Below are positions 8,578 to 16,799 of a stretch of 38,759 bases of DNA, piece after piece. The translations under genes and the position numbers were made by a program. The DNA lies in NCBI GenBank assembly GCA_910578575.1, contig CAJTQP010000019.1, positions 1 to 38,759 of the forward strand, given 5' to 3'. Below the pieces are notes generated by a model that made no database searches, had not been told where the DNA came from, and saw only the letters and a list, made by a program, of their open reading frames with translations. Origin of the DNA: an uncultured Oscillospiraceae bacterium. Lineage in GTDB: Bacteria; Bacillota; Clostridia; Oscillospirales; Oscillospiraceae. Each line of letters opens with the position of its first letter. The first letter of the stretch is position 1.

Positions 8578-9204
8578 TTATTTCAGGGCGGTCCAATTCT
8601 CTACCAGATTCCCCTCGCTGCGGCGGGTGTAATCGTGGGAATTGGTGGCCTCCAGGACAGTAAAGTAGTACCAACTGTCCTTCTCATTGTCGGGCCACTG
8701 TCTGGCCTCGGCCAGAAGGCCCTCCTGGTCCACCAGGCGCTCCAGAATGTTGTTGACCATGGTCATGGCCTCGGCGCGGGTGATCTCATTCTGGGGCCGG
8801 AAGGTCCCGTCGGGATAGCCGCCCACCCACTTCTTCTCCGCCGCGAAGGCGATCACATCCTCGGCCCAGTGGCCGGCGGTGTCGGAGAAGGGATTTGTCA
8901 AGCCGCTGGTCACCTCATCGAAGCGGGTGACGATAGCAGTGAACTCTGCGCGGGTGATGGTCTGCCCCGGCTGGAAGCTGCCGTCGGCATAGCCGTTGAC
9001 GTAGGCAAAGTGATCCTCCCGGTTCAGCTGGAGGTCACCGCCCAAGGGGGTGGGGTCGTCGGGGATGTCGACGCTCCCGCCTCCGCCGCCTCCACCACCG
9101 CCACCGGTGCCGCCGCCACCGCCGCCGCCGTTGTAGTTCCACTGGGCGACTAGGGTGATGTCGGAGGTTACGGGGGTGGTGAAATCATAGGCGGTATCGC
9201 CCAA
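8578..9204 (-). CDS. C-terminal fragment of the broken SLH adhesin
   Basis: This frame holds the end of the InlB-type repeat (from about 9237), a Gly-rich linker (about 9062-9137) and SLH repeats: YADGSFQPGQTITRAEF, GGYPDGTFRPQNEITRAEA, and a degenerate third copy. It is the wall-anchoring end. Alone it has no signal peptide, so it could not reach the surface. Confidence 0.6.
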   Translation of the reverse strand: MGDTAYDFTTPVTSDITLVAQWNYNGGGGGGGTGGGGGGGGGGSVDIPDDPTPLGGDLQLNREDHFAYVNGYADGSFQPGQTITRAEFTAIVTRFDEVTSGLTNPFSDTAGHWAEDVIAFAAEKKWVGGYPDGTFRPQNEITRAEAMTMVNNILERLVDQEGLLAEARQWPDNEKDSWYYFTVLEATNSHDYTRRSEGNLVENWTALK

Positions 9205-11027
9205 ATTCCAGCCAGTGAAGGTGTAGCCGCTGCGGGTGGGGCAATGGGGTGGGTAGCTGTTTTGCCATCCTCAATAGTCTGGCTTGTTACCTCACTTCCG
9301 CCGTTGCTGTTGAAAGTCACGGTGTGATAAACTACCTCGCGCACTTTCATTAGGGTACTTACACCGTCAGCGTAAACAAGTTTGGTCTCTGCTGCACCAG
9401 CCGAGATGGTCGCCACCGCACCGGTGACAATGCTCCCGCCAGCCTTGAAGTCAGTTCCCGCTAGGGTACCGGTCCAAGTGCCAGTCCAAGTACCTTGCTC
9501 ATTCTTTGTCAGCGTCACGGTATCTTTATTCTCACCAGTCAGCGGGGAGATGATTTCCACTGTAACACTTGTCATCCCTTCAACTGCGCTAGTAGGCTCA
9601 AAGCTTAGATTATAAAGAATCTCATAAGAATCTTGTCCCTCTGTGAGCTCCTTCACGTCTGTGGTAATGGTCAGCGTACCATCGGCATTGTCCGGCTGAA
9701 CCAACGCCATCGCACAACCGTTCACACCTGTGTCAGGCAGGTTGAAGGAAACGGTTCCAGTTTCAACTGTCGCAGGGTACAGGTTGAACTCAGCATCCGT
9801 CGCAGGCGCACCTTTATCGTCCGTGGCCTGAGTCAGGACGTAGACAGGCTTTTCTGTCAGTTCCACGCCAGATACCGTCGCAGCAACGCTGTTGTCGTTC
9901 TGTGCCCAGAAGGTGGCAACAGGAGTGGCGAAGCCACGTTTTGCAGCCTCCGTTGTCAGCAAAGCAACACTGCCAGTATTCTTTGTGGCATTCGCATTGC
10001 CTAGCTTAGTGCCGTCGGTGACGGTGACAGTTTTTTTGTTGATCGTCATGTAGACATTGCGGTCAACATTCATGGTGGGCGCAATCTGGAAATACTCGTT
10101 AACCGTACCGGTTCCGCCGTAAATTACAAAATTGTTGCCTGCACCGATACTGGTATAGTCGGTAACGGTGTGTGTCTGCGTGGCCTTATCAACAGTGAAT
10201 TCAGCATTCATCCTATTGTCGGAAATGCTGCCACCATTCAAGTTGACATACATATCGGGATAGCTTGTTTCAGAAGCGTCATAGGCTACGCCGCCGCCTT
10301 CTTTTGCGGAGACATTATCCTTAATTTCTCCACCATTCATGATGAAAGCGCCGCCTCTGCGGATATTCACGCCGCCGCCCTGTGCACCGGCCATATTGCG
10401 GGCGATAAGGCCGCCTTCCATGGTGAATGTGCCTCTGCACACCATAACGCCGCCGCCGTGTTCAGTAGAGTAGTTGTCAGTGATTTCCGCGCCGGGGTGC
10501 ATAACAAAGTCGCCCCAAGTATTGTTGTTCACTTCTACACCGCCGGATTTGTCATTGCTGTAGTTGTGATGAATTTTTCCGTACAAATCCAGCTTGCTTG
10601 TCTGGAAATAAATCGTTGTGCGACCCACATGGTTGTGGTGGATGTTACCGGTTCTGCCAATGGTACAGGTCGCGCCATTCTGCATCGAAATTGCCGTGGC
10701 ACCGCTAGTTCCAACTTTGATGCCGGTAATTTCACCATTCATTTGCAGGTCGCCGCTGCTAACGCGAATTGCATCGCAAGTGAAGTCCTTAATGCAGGAG
10801 CCATCATCCATTATAAACTTAGAATCGGTGTTGTTTATTTGAATACCGGCAGCTCCTTGCTGATATCCACCGTCAATCAAACCTGTTTTTCCAAGCGTTA
10901 CCTGTGCGCCATTACGTATGAATGCCGACTTCGCCGCCTGCATTCCATATTTTACCGTTATGTGCAATGTTGCTGATGGTGCCGTTGATGGTAGCCTTAC
11001 CGCTGTCCACATAAACCGCACGGCCAC
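9168..11027 (-). CDS. Middle fragment of the broken SLH adhesin
   Basis: Useful coding runs from about 10920 to 9238: beta-helix repeats (EHGGGVMVCRGTFTMEGG), then beta-sandwich-like sequence and the start of an InlB-type repeat. The codons above 10920 and below 9237 are read out of frame and are not homologous to the rest. The fragment has no ribosome binding site of its own. Confidence 0.55.
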   Translation of the reverse strand: MAVRFMWTAVRLPSTAPSATLHITVKYGMQAAKSAFIRNGAQVTLGKTGLIDGGYQQGAAGIQINNTDSKFIMDDGSCIKDFTCDAIRVSSGDLQMNGEITGIKVGTSGATAISMQNGATCTIGRTGNIHHNHVGRTTIYFQTSKLDLYGKIHHNYSNDKSGGVEVNNNTWGDFVMHPGAEITDNYSTEHGGGVMVCRGTFTMEGGLIARNMAGAQGGGVNIRRGGAFIMNGGEIKDNVSAKEGGGVAYDASETSYPDMYVNLNGGSISDNRMNAEFTVDKATQTHTVTDYTSIGAGNNFVIYGGTGTVNEYFQIAPTMNVDRNVYMTINKKTVTVTDGTKLGNANATKNTGSVALLTTEAAKRGFATPVATFWAQNDNSVAATVSGVELTEKPVYVLTQATDDKGAPATDAEFNLYPATVETGTVSFNLPDTGVNGCAMALVQPDNADGTLTITTDVKELTEGQDSYEILYNLSFEPTSAVEGMTSVTVEIISPLTGENKDTVTLTKNEQGTWTGTWTGTLAGTDFKAGGSIVTGAVATISAGAAETKLVYADGVSTLMKVREVVYHTVTFNSNGGSEVTSQTIEDGKTATHPIAPPAAATPSLAGIWAIPPMISPPP

Positions 11028-11904
11028 TCATGTCCTTAATCTCAGAGCCTTCCTCCATCACCAGCTCGCCGCCCTGCATCCAGACAGCGCCAGCAGCACC
11101 AGTACCAGAGTCTTTCCCGTTTTTAGAGGTGTCTCCGCCGCCAGTAATCTGGCTTCCGGCTTTCATAGTCAGGGTGCCACCAGACAAACGCACAGCAGAC
11201 ATACCGCCAAAGTTGGCCAGAACAGCGCCACTGCCGAGTACGATGCTGCCGTCTCCATTGTAAATGGCCAGAATACCATCCTGAACAGTTTCACCATTGG
11301 TGACAGGGCCATAGTTTTGCTTATTATATTCCCAGGTAAGGCTAGACCCCTTATTCTGAGTATCTTCCTGAATGAAGTGGGTACCCTCTGCATGTTTGCA
11401 GTCATCCAGCGTAATATCTTCAAGGGTCAAGACAGCCTCGTTATGCACTTCGATCATTGCAGGATTATAATCGGTACGGGTAGAATCACTGGCCTTTGCA
11501 AATGACTCCACGCTACGAGAAATGGTAGCATTGCCACCTGTACCCTTGAGCGTAATGCTTTTCGTAAGATAAAGACTGCTGGTAAGTGTCGTGTTGCCTG
11601 TAACAACAATCGTGTCCCCATCCTGAGCCGCATTCACCGCTTCAGCCAGCGTGGCATAACTCTGCTCACCTACCTGGAACGGTGTTGCGGAAGTTGGCTG
11701 CTGTGTTTCTTCCTCCGGTTCTTTCTCTTCCTCTGTGGGCGGTGGCGGTATCTCTGAACCACTCCCCTCTGTGCTCTCATTCCCACCCTGCACCACGTCA
11801 GGGGTGTCAGTGGTCTCCGTCGCGAACGCCGGAACCACCACCAGACCAACCACCATAGCCGTCGTCAGGAGCAGGGACAAGAGCTTTTTCCCTGTTTGTA
11901 CTAT
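10912..11904 (-). CDS. N-terminal fragment of the broken SLH adhesin
   Basis: This frame carries the signal peptide, the linker TEEEKEPEEETQQP and the first beta-helix turns, and ends with TAA at 10912-10914. From the AUA at 11904 it begins VQTGKKLLSLLLTTAMVVG, a normal signal peptide with a positively charged n-region. The first conventional alternative is TTG 11880, which lacks that region. Confidence 0.6.
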   Translation of the reverse strand: MVQTGKKLLSLLLTTAMVVGLVVVPAFATETTDTPDVVQGGNESTEGSGSEIPPPPTEEEKEPEEETQQPTSATPFQVGEQSYATLAEAVNAAQDGDTIVVTGNTTLTSSLYLTKSITLKGTGGNATISRSVESFAKASDSTRTDYNPAMIEVHNEAVLTLEDITLDDCKHAEGTHFIQEDTQNKGSSLTWEYNKQNYGPVTNGETVQDGILAIYNGDGSIVLGSGAVLANFGGMSAVRLSGGTLTMKAGSQITGGGDTSKNGKDSGTGAAGAVWMQGGELVMEEGSEIKDMSGRAVYVDSGKATINGTISNIAHNGKIWNAGGEVGIHT

Positions 11905-11924
11905 AGGTATTTACTTCCTTTCTT
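11902..11924 (-). promoter_or_regulatory. Strong Shine-Dalgarno followed by AUA in place of a start codon
   Basis: AAGAAAGGAAG (11924-11914) is followed after 9 nt by ATA (11904-11902), in frame with an ideal signal peptide. No ATG, GTG or TTG occurs in frame until TTG 11880. Confidence 0.6.
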
Positions 11925-11968
11925 AAAAATTTGGCGCACGGACGCCTCCCTTTGCCTCGAAAAAGGTA

Positions 11969-11991
11969 TCATTGTTGCAGCGCAACAATGA
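11969..11991 (-). promoter_or_regulatory. Perfect hairpin in the SLH2 leader
   Basis: TCATTGTTGC and GCAACAATGA form a perfect 10-bp stem with a 3-nt loop, between the promoter and the ribosome site. It has no T-tract, so it is not a standard terminator. It may stabilise the mRNA or bind a protein. Confidence 0.5.
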
Positions 11992-12023
11992 CCAAATGGG
12001 GGCCCGTGCTGTGTTCTTTACTT

Positions 12024-12052
12024 ACTATACCACACTTTTGGGTAAATTGCAG
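12024..12052 (-). promoter_or_regulatory. Sigma-A-type promoter of the second SLH gene
   Basis: The minus strand reads CTGCAA (12052-12047), a 17-bp spacer, then TATAGT (12029-12024), with TG one base before the -10 box (extended -10). The 317-bp gap 11905-12221 contains this promoter, the leader hairpin and the nrdD terminator, and otherwise AT-rich sequence. Confidence 0.6.
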
Positions 12053-12144
12053 TTCTTTTTCCCCTGATTTCGTTTTTTATTTCATATAATCTCCCGCAAA
12101 AATTCCAGAATTTTTGCGTAAATTATTATATTCTCCGCCAAATC

Positions 12145-12191
12145 CTCAAAAAACGCCGGAAATCCCCGTTTCAACGGCAATTTCCAGCGTT
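12145..12191 (-). terminator. Terminator of nrdD
   Basis: Arms 12180-12191 and 12152-12163 form a 12-bp stem (one U-G pair in RNA), followed on the minus strand by TTTTTTGAGG. It lies 30 bp behind the nrdD stop. Confidence 0.8.
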
Positions 12192-12221
12192 TTATCTTAA
12201 TATCTTTTATTATATATTACC

Positions 12222-14552
12222 TCACACACCATGCTTCACCCGGTCGTGCTCCTCCGCCCGCTTGGCATTGTTGAAGCGGTCCAGGGTCCCCACCAGGTAG
12301 CCGGTAATCCGGCGGATGCGCTCAAAGCCCACCCCGTCGTCCTCTCTCCGGCCGCAGCCGGGACACTGATCCCCGATGATGCCGGAGAAGCCGCACACCG
12401 GATCCCGGTCCACAGGATGGTTCACCGAGCCATAGCCGATGCCCTTCTCCTTCATGCAGCGGATGATCTTCTCAAAGGCGTCCAGGTTCTCCGTGGGGTC
12501 CCCGTCCATCTCGATGTAGCTGATGTGGCCCGCGTTGGTGAGGGCGTGGTAGGGGGCCTCAATGGCGATCTTGTCATACGCGGAGATGTTATAGTACACC
12601 GGCACATGGAAGGAGTTGGTATAGTAGTCCCGGTCGGTGATGCCCTCGATGCTACCGTACTTCTCCCGGTCGATTTTCACAAAACGACCGGACAGCCCCT
12701 CGGCGGGGGTGGCCAGCAGGGAGAAGTTCAGGTGGCGCTTCTCGCTCTCCTGGTCCATCCGGGCCCGCATGTGGCTGATGATCTCCCGGCCCAGGACCCG
12801 TGCCTTTTCGCTCTCGCCGTGGTGCTCCCCGATGAGGGCTTTCAAGGTCTCCGCCAGGCCGATGAAGCCCACGGAGAGGGTGCCATGCTTCAGCACCTCC
12901 CGGACCTCATCGTCCCACTCCAGCTGGTCGGAGTCGATCCACACCCCCTGGCCCATGAGGAAGGGGGCATTCTTCACCTTCTTGCGGCACTGGAACTCAA
13001 AGCGCTCCAGCAGCTGCTCCACGCACAGATCCAGCATGTGGTCCAGGCTCTCAAAGAAGAGGTTGATGTCCCCCTTGGCCTTGATGCCCAGCCGGGGCAG
13101 GTTGATGGTGGTGAAGGACAAGTTCCCCCGGCCGTTGCAGATCTGCCGCTCTGGGTCCACCACATTGCCGATGACCCTGGTGCGGCAGCCCATATAGGCG
13201 ATTTCCGTCTCCGGATGGCCGGGCTTATAGTATTGCAGGTTAAAGGGAGCGTCCACAAAGGAGAAGTTGGGGAAGAGCCGCTTGGCCGAGCAGCGGATGG
13301 CCAGCTGGAACAGGTCATAGTTGGGCTCCCCAGGGTTATAGTTGACCCCTTCCTTCACCCGGAAAATCTGGATGGGAAAGATGGGAGTCTCCCCGTTCCC
13401 CAAGCCCGCCTCGGTGGAGAGCATGATGTTCTTCATCACCATCCGCCCCTCCGGGGAGGTATCCATGCCGTAGTTGATGGAGGAGAAGGGGGTCTGGGCC
13501 CCTGCCCGTGAGTGCATGGTGTTCAGGTTGTGAATGAGGGCCTCCATGGCCTGATAGGTGGCCCGGTCCGTCTCCTTCACCGCCCGATAGTGGGCGAACT
13601 CCTGGCACTTGCGCAGCTGTTCCACGTCCCCGCCGCAGCGTGTTTGCAAGAAGGGCAGCTCCGCCTGGAAGTAGTCCTCACAGCCCTCCAGCTTGGGGAA
13701 CAACCCCGTCTCCTTCTCTATGCTCTGGATGTTGGCCTTGATCTCGCTCTCCAGGTCCTCCTGTGCGCACACCAGCATCAGGGCGCGGGCCAAATTCTGG
13801 CGGTACACCCGCTTAAAGGTCTTGCCCACCCCCACGGCCATGCCATAGTCGAAGTTCACAATGGACTGGCCGCCGTGCTGGTCGTTCTGGTTGGACTGGA
13901 TGGCAATGCAGGCCAGGGCCGCATAGGAGGCGATGTCATTGGGCTCCCGCAGGGTGCCATGACCGGTGGAAAAGCCCCCGTGGAAGAGCTTAATCAGGTC
14001 GATCTGGGTACAAGTGGTGGTGCCCATGGGGGCAAAGTCCATGTCGTGGATATGGATATCCCCGCTGCTGTGGGCGTTGGCGTGCTCCGGCTTCATGACG
14101 AACATCTGGTAAAACTGCTTGGAGCCCTCGCTGCCATATTTCAGCATGGTACCCATGGCGGTATCCCCGTCGATGTTGGCATTTTCCCGCTTGATGTCGC
14201 TGTCCTTGGCGGAGGAGAAGGTGATGTCCTCATAGATCTTCATCAGCCGGGTGTTCATCTCCCTGGCCCGGTTGCGCTCAGAGCGGTAGAGGATGTAGGC
14301 CTTGGCCGTCTGAATGTACCCGTTGTCCATGAGCACCCGCTCCACGATATCCTGGATATGCTCCACGTCGGGGCACTGGTCCCCCTCCACCTCCAGGATG
14401 GAGCCCACCTCATGGGCCAGCTTGGCAGCAGTCTCATCGTGGTCCGGCTTATAGGTCGCCTGAAATGCCTTGTTGATGGCGTCCGCGATTTTATTCTCAT
14501 GGAAGGGGACCACCCTGCCGTCCCGCTTACGAATCTGCTGTAATACTGTCAT
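12222..14552 (-). CDS. nrdD: Anaerobic (class III) ribonucleoside-triphosphate reductase
   Basis: This 776-aa enzyme reduces ribonucleotides to deoxyribonucleotides using a glycyl radical, and is active only without oxygen. Residues 2-95 are the ATP-cone allosteric domain (QQIRKRDGRVVPFHENKIAD). The catalytic barrel follows. The C-terminus has the zinc cysteines (CGFSG...CPGC) and the glycyl radical loop RITGYLVG with the radical Gly at about 751. The length is slightly above that of E. coli NrdD. The start is ATG 14552 with GGGGAG upstream; the open frame extends further but without a ribosome site and past the promoter. No nrdG activase gene follows, so the activase must be encoded elsewhere. 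A promoter and paired NrdR-like boxes precede the gene and a terminator follows, so it is a single-gene unit between the phage operon and an SLH gene. Confidence 0.96.
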   Translation of the reverse strand: MTVLQQIRKRDGRVVPFHENKIADAINKAFQATYKPDHDETAAKLAHEVGSILEVEGDQCPDVEHIQDIVERVLMDNGYIQTAKAYILYRSERNRAREMNTRLMKIYEDITFSSAKDSDIKRENANIDGDTAMGTMLKYGSEGSKQFYQMFVMKPEHANAHSSGDIHIHDMDFAPMGTTTCTQIDLIKLFHGGFSTGHGTLREPNDIASYAALACIAIQSNQNDQHGGQSIVNFDYGMAVGVGKTFKRVYRQNLARALMLVCAQEDLESEIKANIQSIEKETGLFPKLEGCEDYFQAELPFLQTRCGGDVEQLRKCQEFAHYRAVKETDRATYQAMEALIHNLNTMHSRAGAQTPFSSINYGMDTSPEGRMVMKNIMLSTEAGLGNGETPIFPIQIFRVKEGVNYNPGEPNYDLFQLAIRCSAKRLFPNFSFVDAPFNLQYYKPGHPETEIAYMGCRTRVIGNVVDPERQICNGRGNLSFTTINLPRLGIKAKGDINLFFESLDHMLDLCVEQLLERFEFQCRKKVKNAPFLMGQGVWIDSDQLEWDDEVREVLKHGTLSVGFIGLAETLKALIGEHHGESEKARVLGREIISHMRARMDQESEKRHLNFSLLATPAEGLSGRFVKIDREKYGSIEGITDRDYYTNSFHVPVYYNISAYDKIAIEAPYHALTNAGHISYIEMDGDPTENLDAFEKIIRCMKEKGIGYGSVNHPVDRDPVCGFSGIIGDQCPGCGRREDDGVGFERIRRITGYLVGTLDRFNNAKRAEEHDRVKHGV

Positions 14553-14651
14553 GGAGCGTCTCCCCTTCTTATCTGGTGTTGAAACGATTTGTAGTGGTAG
14601 TTCCTTCCATTCGACACAGCATCTTGTATGTCCTCCAGAAGCAACATCCCT

Positions 14652-14680
14652 ATGATAGCACCCCGTCCCATCCCCGTCAA
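14652..14680 (-). promoter_or_regulatory. Sigma-A promoter of nrdD
   Basis: The minus strand reads TTGACG (14680-14675), a 17-bp spacer, then TATCAT (14657-14652). The start codon lies 100 bp downstream. Confidence 0.75.
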
Positions 14681-14702
14681 GAGCCAGTCTGAAAAAAATG
14701 TA

Positions 14703-14746
14703 CCAAGTTTTAGTGGGCCGGGCAGAGGTGGGGCACAAGCTATAGT
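14703..14746 (-). promoter_or_regulatory. Tandem NrdR-like boxes upstream of the nrdD promoter
   Basis: ACTATAGCTTGT (14746-14735) and ACTAAAACTTGG (14714-14703) are similar sequences spaced 32 bp apart. That is about three helical turns, the usual spacing for cooperative binding by the repressor NrdR. They lie just above the -35 box. Confidence 0.5.
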
Positions 14747-14833
14747 AACCTGAACCCCTTGTGTATTCTTATCTTACCACAGCCCGCCCCTGCCGGAGGG
14801 TGACGAAATCACCCAGAAAAAAATTTTCTTCTC

Positions 14834-15388
14834 CTACCCCAAATCTCTCCAGCGCACCCCCGCTGCCTCCAGGGCCGCCCAAGTGGGGTACATCGCCTCC
14901 ATCCGCCCCCAGGTGACGAAACGGAAGCGGTAACTGATCTCCAAATGACAGGGCAAGATATCCTCGATCAGCCCCCGGATCAAGTCCCAGTTCTTGGGCG
15001 GCCCGTCGCTTTCGGGAAAATACACCGTCAGGCGCAGCGGATCCGGCCCCTCCTCCACCTGAGCGGGGATGCCGCAGCCCTGCAAGGCGTCGTTCACCGC
15101 CGCCAGGGTAAAGCAGCTCTCGTTCACCCGCAGCAGGGCCGTGAGGCAGTCCCGCAGCGCCTGGCTGTCCTTGTCCTCATACTCCCGGCTCAGCAGGCTG
15201 CTAAGGAGCTGCAACCCCTCCCCCTGGGCGGTGGCCGGGTTCATCTCCTGCCGGAGCAGGGCCAGGGTCTCCTCCACCCCATCCAGCACCGCCCCGGCGC
15301 TTTTCAGCTCCCCCCACTGATAGGAGCCCTCCCAGCGGTAGACCCCCAGGGGCTCCAACAGATCCCGCAACTGCCCTCCACTGCTCAC
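14834..15388 (-). CDS. XkdU-like (DUF2313/YmfQ family) baseplate protein
   Basis: This 184-aa protein is the last gene of the phage operon. Family members follow baseplate J in PBSX-like and Mu-like tails and help attach the fibres. Family hints are the N-terminal short helices and the C-terminal segment PCHLEISYRFRFVTWGRMEA. The start is GTG 15388, with GGTGGAGG 7 nt upstream, overlapping the previous stop as GTGA. In PBSX the fibre gene xkdV would come next; here no tail-fibre, holin or lysin gene follows, only 280 bp of intergenic sequence and nrdD. Confidence 0.7.
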   Translation of the reverse strand: MSSGGQLRDLLEPLGVYRWEGSYQWGELKSAGAVLDGVEETLALLRQEMNPATAQGEGLQLLSSLLSREYEDKDSQALRDCLTALLRVNESCFTLAAVNDALQGCGIPAQVEEGPDPLRLTVYFPESDGPPKNWDLIRGLIEDILPCHLEISYRFRFVTWGRMEAMYPTWAALEAAGVRWRDLG

Positions 15389-16440
15389 GTCAGCACCTCC
15401 ACCGTCAGATTCCGCAGCACCGGCAGCTCGTCCCTGCGCATGGTCACGTCGTTGGCCGGGGCCCCCAGGTTATAGTTGGCCACGCCCTCCACCTGAAAAA
15501 TCAGCTGCCGCATCTGGGCCACCAGCAAGTCCTGCCCCAAGCGGCTCCCGTCGAACCAGGCGCTCACCGTCTGGCGCACCCGCTCCACCACCGGGGCCGC
15601 CAGCAGCCCCACCACCGGCTTCACCGCCACCACCACGTCCACAGGCACGGTGACAGGGGCCTTCACCTCCACGCTCACCGCCACCTCCCGCTTCTCCTCC
15701 AGCAGCTTCTGCACCGCCTGGACCAGGGCACTGTCCGGCACCCCACCGGCGGCGGCGATGACCACATCCACCGTCCCCAGCCCCCGGTTCTTGGGCAGCA
15801 CACTCACCGCCGCCACGCCCTCCACCTCCATGGCCGCCTGGGCGTAGTAGGCGGCATTGGTCCCGTTGGGCAAGCCCCGGTAGGAGGCCAACACACGGGC
15901 CCGCAGCCCCCCGTCGTCCTCCTGCTCCCGTCCCCCGGAGAAGGCCACCGGGTTGGTGCAGGCGGCGATCCCCACCGGGGCCACCGCCATGGTCCGCACA
16001 GTCCCCGCGGCGGCATTCCCGCCGGGCCCCGCCTCCACCGCCTGGGCGGGCACGTCCACATACAGCTCCCCCGCCGCCAGCTCCGCCGCCTGGGTGGTGG
16101 CAAAGGCCGCCAGCCCCACGGTCATGCACACCGTCCCCTCCGGGATCGCCACCCCCTGGGCCAACGGCTCCCGGAGGGAAAAGCGCAGCTTCCCCGTGGC
16201 CTTGGCCGCCGGGATCCGATACAAGCCCCGGAGCTCCGCGTGCTTTTCCAAATCCTCCCCCGTGGCCGTCTGGGGAAAACACTGCCGTTTCGTCCACGCC
16301 GCCTCCTCATACAACCCATACACCTGGGCCGCCAGGGCATACAGCCGCACCGCCAGCTCCCCGGTCCCGGCCAGCTCCACCCCGGTCTCCTGGGCGAACA
16401 GCTCCACCATCTCCCGATAAATTTCCTCCACTGTTTTCAT
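15385..16440 (-). CDS. Baseplate J family protein (XkdT-like)
   Basis: This 351-aa protein forms the baseplate wedge periphery of contractile tails. It starts MKTVEEIYREMVELFAQETG, has the typical Ala/Val-rich central beta domain (PEGTVCMTVGLAAF; AGPGGNAAAGTV), the GGREQEDDGGLRARVL motif (gpJ-type acidic GGxD-E segment), and a C-terminal PVTVPVDVVVAVKP strand region. ATG 16440 has GAGGAGG 6-8 nt upstream; the frame stays open above it only because of GC-rich sequence. It is followed with GTGA overlap by the XkdU-like gene, exactly as in PBSX. Confidence 0.9.
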   Translation of the reverse strand: MKTVEEIYREMVELFAQETGVELAGTGELAVRLYALAAQVYGLYEEAAWTKRQCFPQTATGEDLEKHAELRGLYRIPAAKATGKLRFSLREPLAQGVAIPEGTVCMTVGLAAFATTQAAELAAGELYVDVPAQAVEAGPGGNAAAGTVRTMAVAPVGIAACTNPVAFSGGREQEDDGGLRARVLASYRGLPNGTNAAYYAQAAMEVEGVAAVSVLPKNRGLGTVDVVIAAAGGVPDSALVQAVQKLLEEKREVAVSVEVKAPVTVPVDVVVAVKPVVGLLAAPVVERVRQTVSAWFDGSRLGQDLLVAQMRQLIFQVEGVANYNLGAPANDVTMRRDELPVLRNLTVEVLT

Positions 16441-16454
16441 GGCTCCTCCTCTCT

Positions 16455-16796
16455 CTACACGCCCACCTGGGCCTCCAGGGCTTCCCCCTTCCACTGTAGG
16501 AACACCGTCAGCCTCTGCTGGCTCTCCTCCCACAGCGCCCCGGTCACCTGTAAGTCCTTCTCCCCCGCCAATGCCTCAGCGGCGTAACTGGCCCCCAGGG
16601 CCTGCCGGGCGGAGGCCTTCTCCCTGGGCAGCAGATACAAGCGGCTCCCCACCTCCGGCAGCAGAGGAAAACTCCCCCGCCGGGCGGTGAGCAAAAAGAG
16701 CACCCGCTCCAGCACCTCCTCCGCCCCCGCCGCCTGGCGGAAGCCCCCCACGCCATCGGGCACATAGTCCCCATCCCGCAGACAATTCACCGGCAA
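16455..16796 (-). CDS. gp25-like baseplate wedge protein (XkdS-like, DUF2634)
   Basis: This 113-aa protein has the gp25-like pattern: RVLFLLTARRGSFPLLPEVG, then helices, then paired beta strands (TVFLQWKGEALEAQVGV). In contractile systems gp25 joins the first sheath ring to the baseplate. The start is TTG 16796, chosen because AGGAGG lies 8 nt upstream and no ATG or GTG fits. It lies between the spike-like gene and baseplate J, the XkdS position. Confidence 0.75.
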   Translation of the reverse strand: MPVNCLRDGDYVPDGVGGFRQAAGAEEVLERVLFLLTARRGSFPLLPEVGSRLYLLPREKASARQALGASYAAEALAGEKDLQVTGALWEESQQRLTVFLQWKGEALEAQVGV

Positions 16797-16799
16797 AGC

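Larger units (their letters stand above)
8578..11904 (-). pseudogene. SLH-anchored beta-helix adhesin broken by two frameshifts
   Basis: Three consecutive minus-strand frames together encode one plausible surface protein of about 1100 aa. In order: signal peptide (ending VVVPAFA), Pro/Glu-rich linker, right-handed beta-helix repeats (many GG-x-hydrophobic-x-M-x-GG turns), beta-sandwich region, one InlB-type repeat (VTFNSNGGSEVTSQTI then GYTFTGWNLGDTAYDF), Gly-rich linker, and C-terminal SLH repeats. Break 1 is near 10917-10921: GGC ATT CAT ACG TAA stops, while removing one base restores IRNGAQ. Break 2 is at about 9236-9239: GCC CCA needs one more C to restore APTRSGYTF. The start region has AUA where ATG is expected (11904). 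The breaks may be real decay or phase variation, or assembly/homopolymer errors. A functional homologue would be a wall-attached adhesin or glycan-binding protein. Confidence 0.8.

Noticed and set aside
9062..9137. GC-rich triplet repeat as a CRISPR or microsatellite array
   Set aside because: It encodes the Gly-rich linker of the SLH adhesin and has no spacer structure. No CRISPR array was seen anywhere in the window.
12231..14543. Plus-strand open frames opposite nrdD
   Set aside because: Same antisense effect; nrdD is complete with all catalytic motifs.
14795..14830. Hairpin GGGTGA-CGAAA-TCACCC near the end of the phage operon as its terminator
   Set aside because: The T-run lies before the stem on the minus strand and after it only as A on the plus strand, so it does not fit a terminator for either direction.
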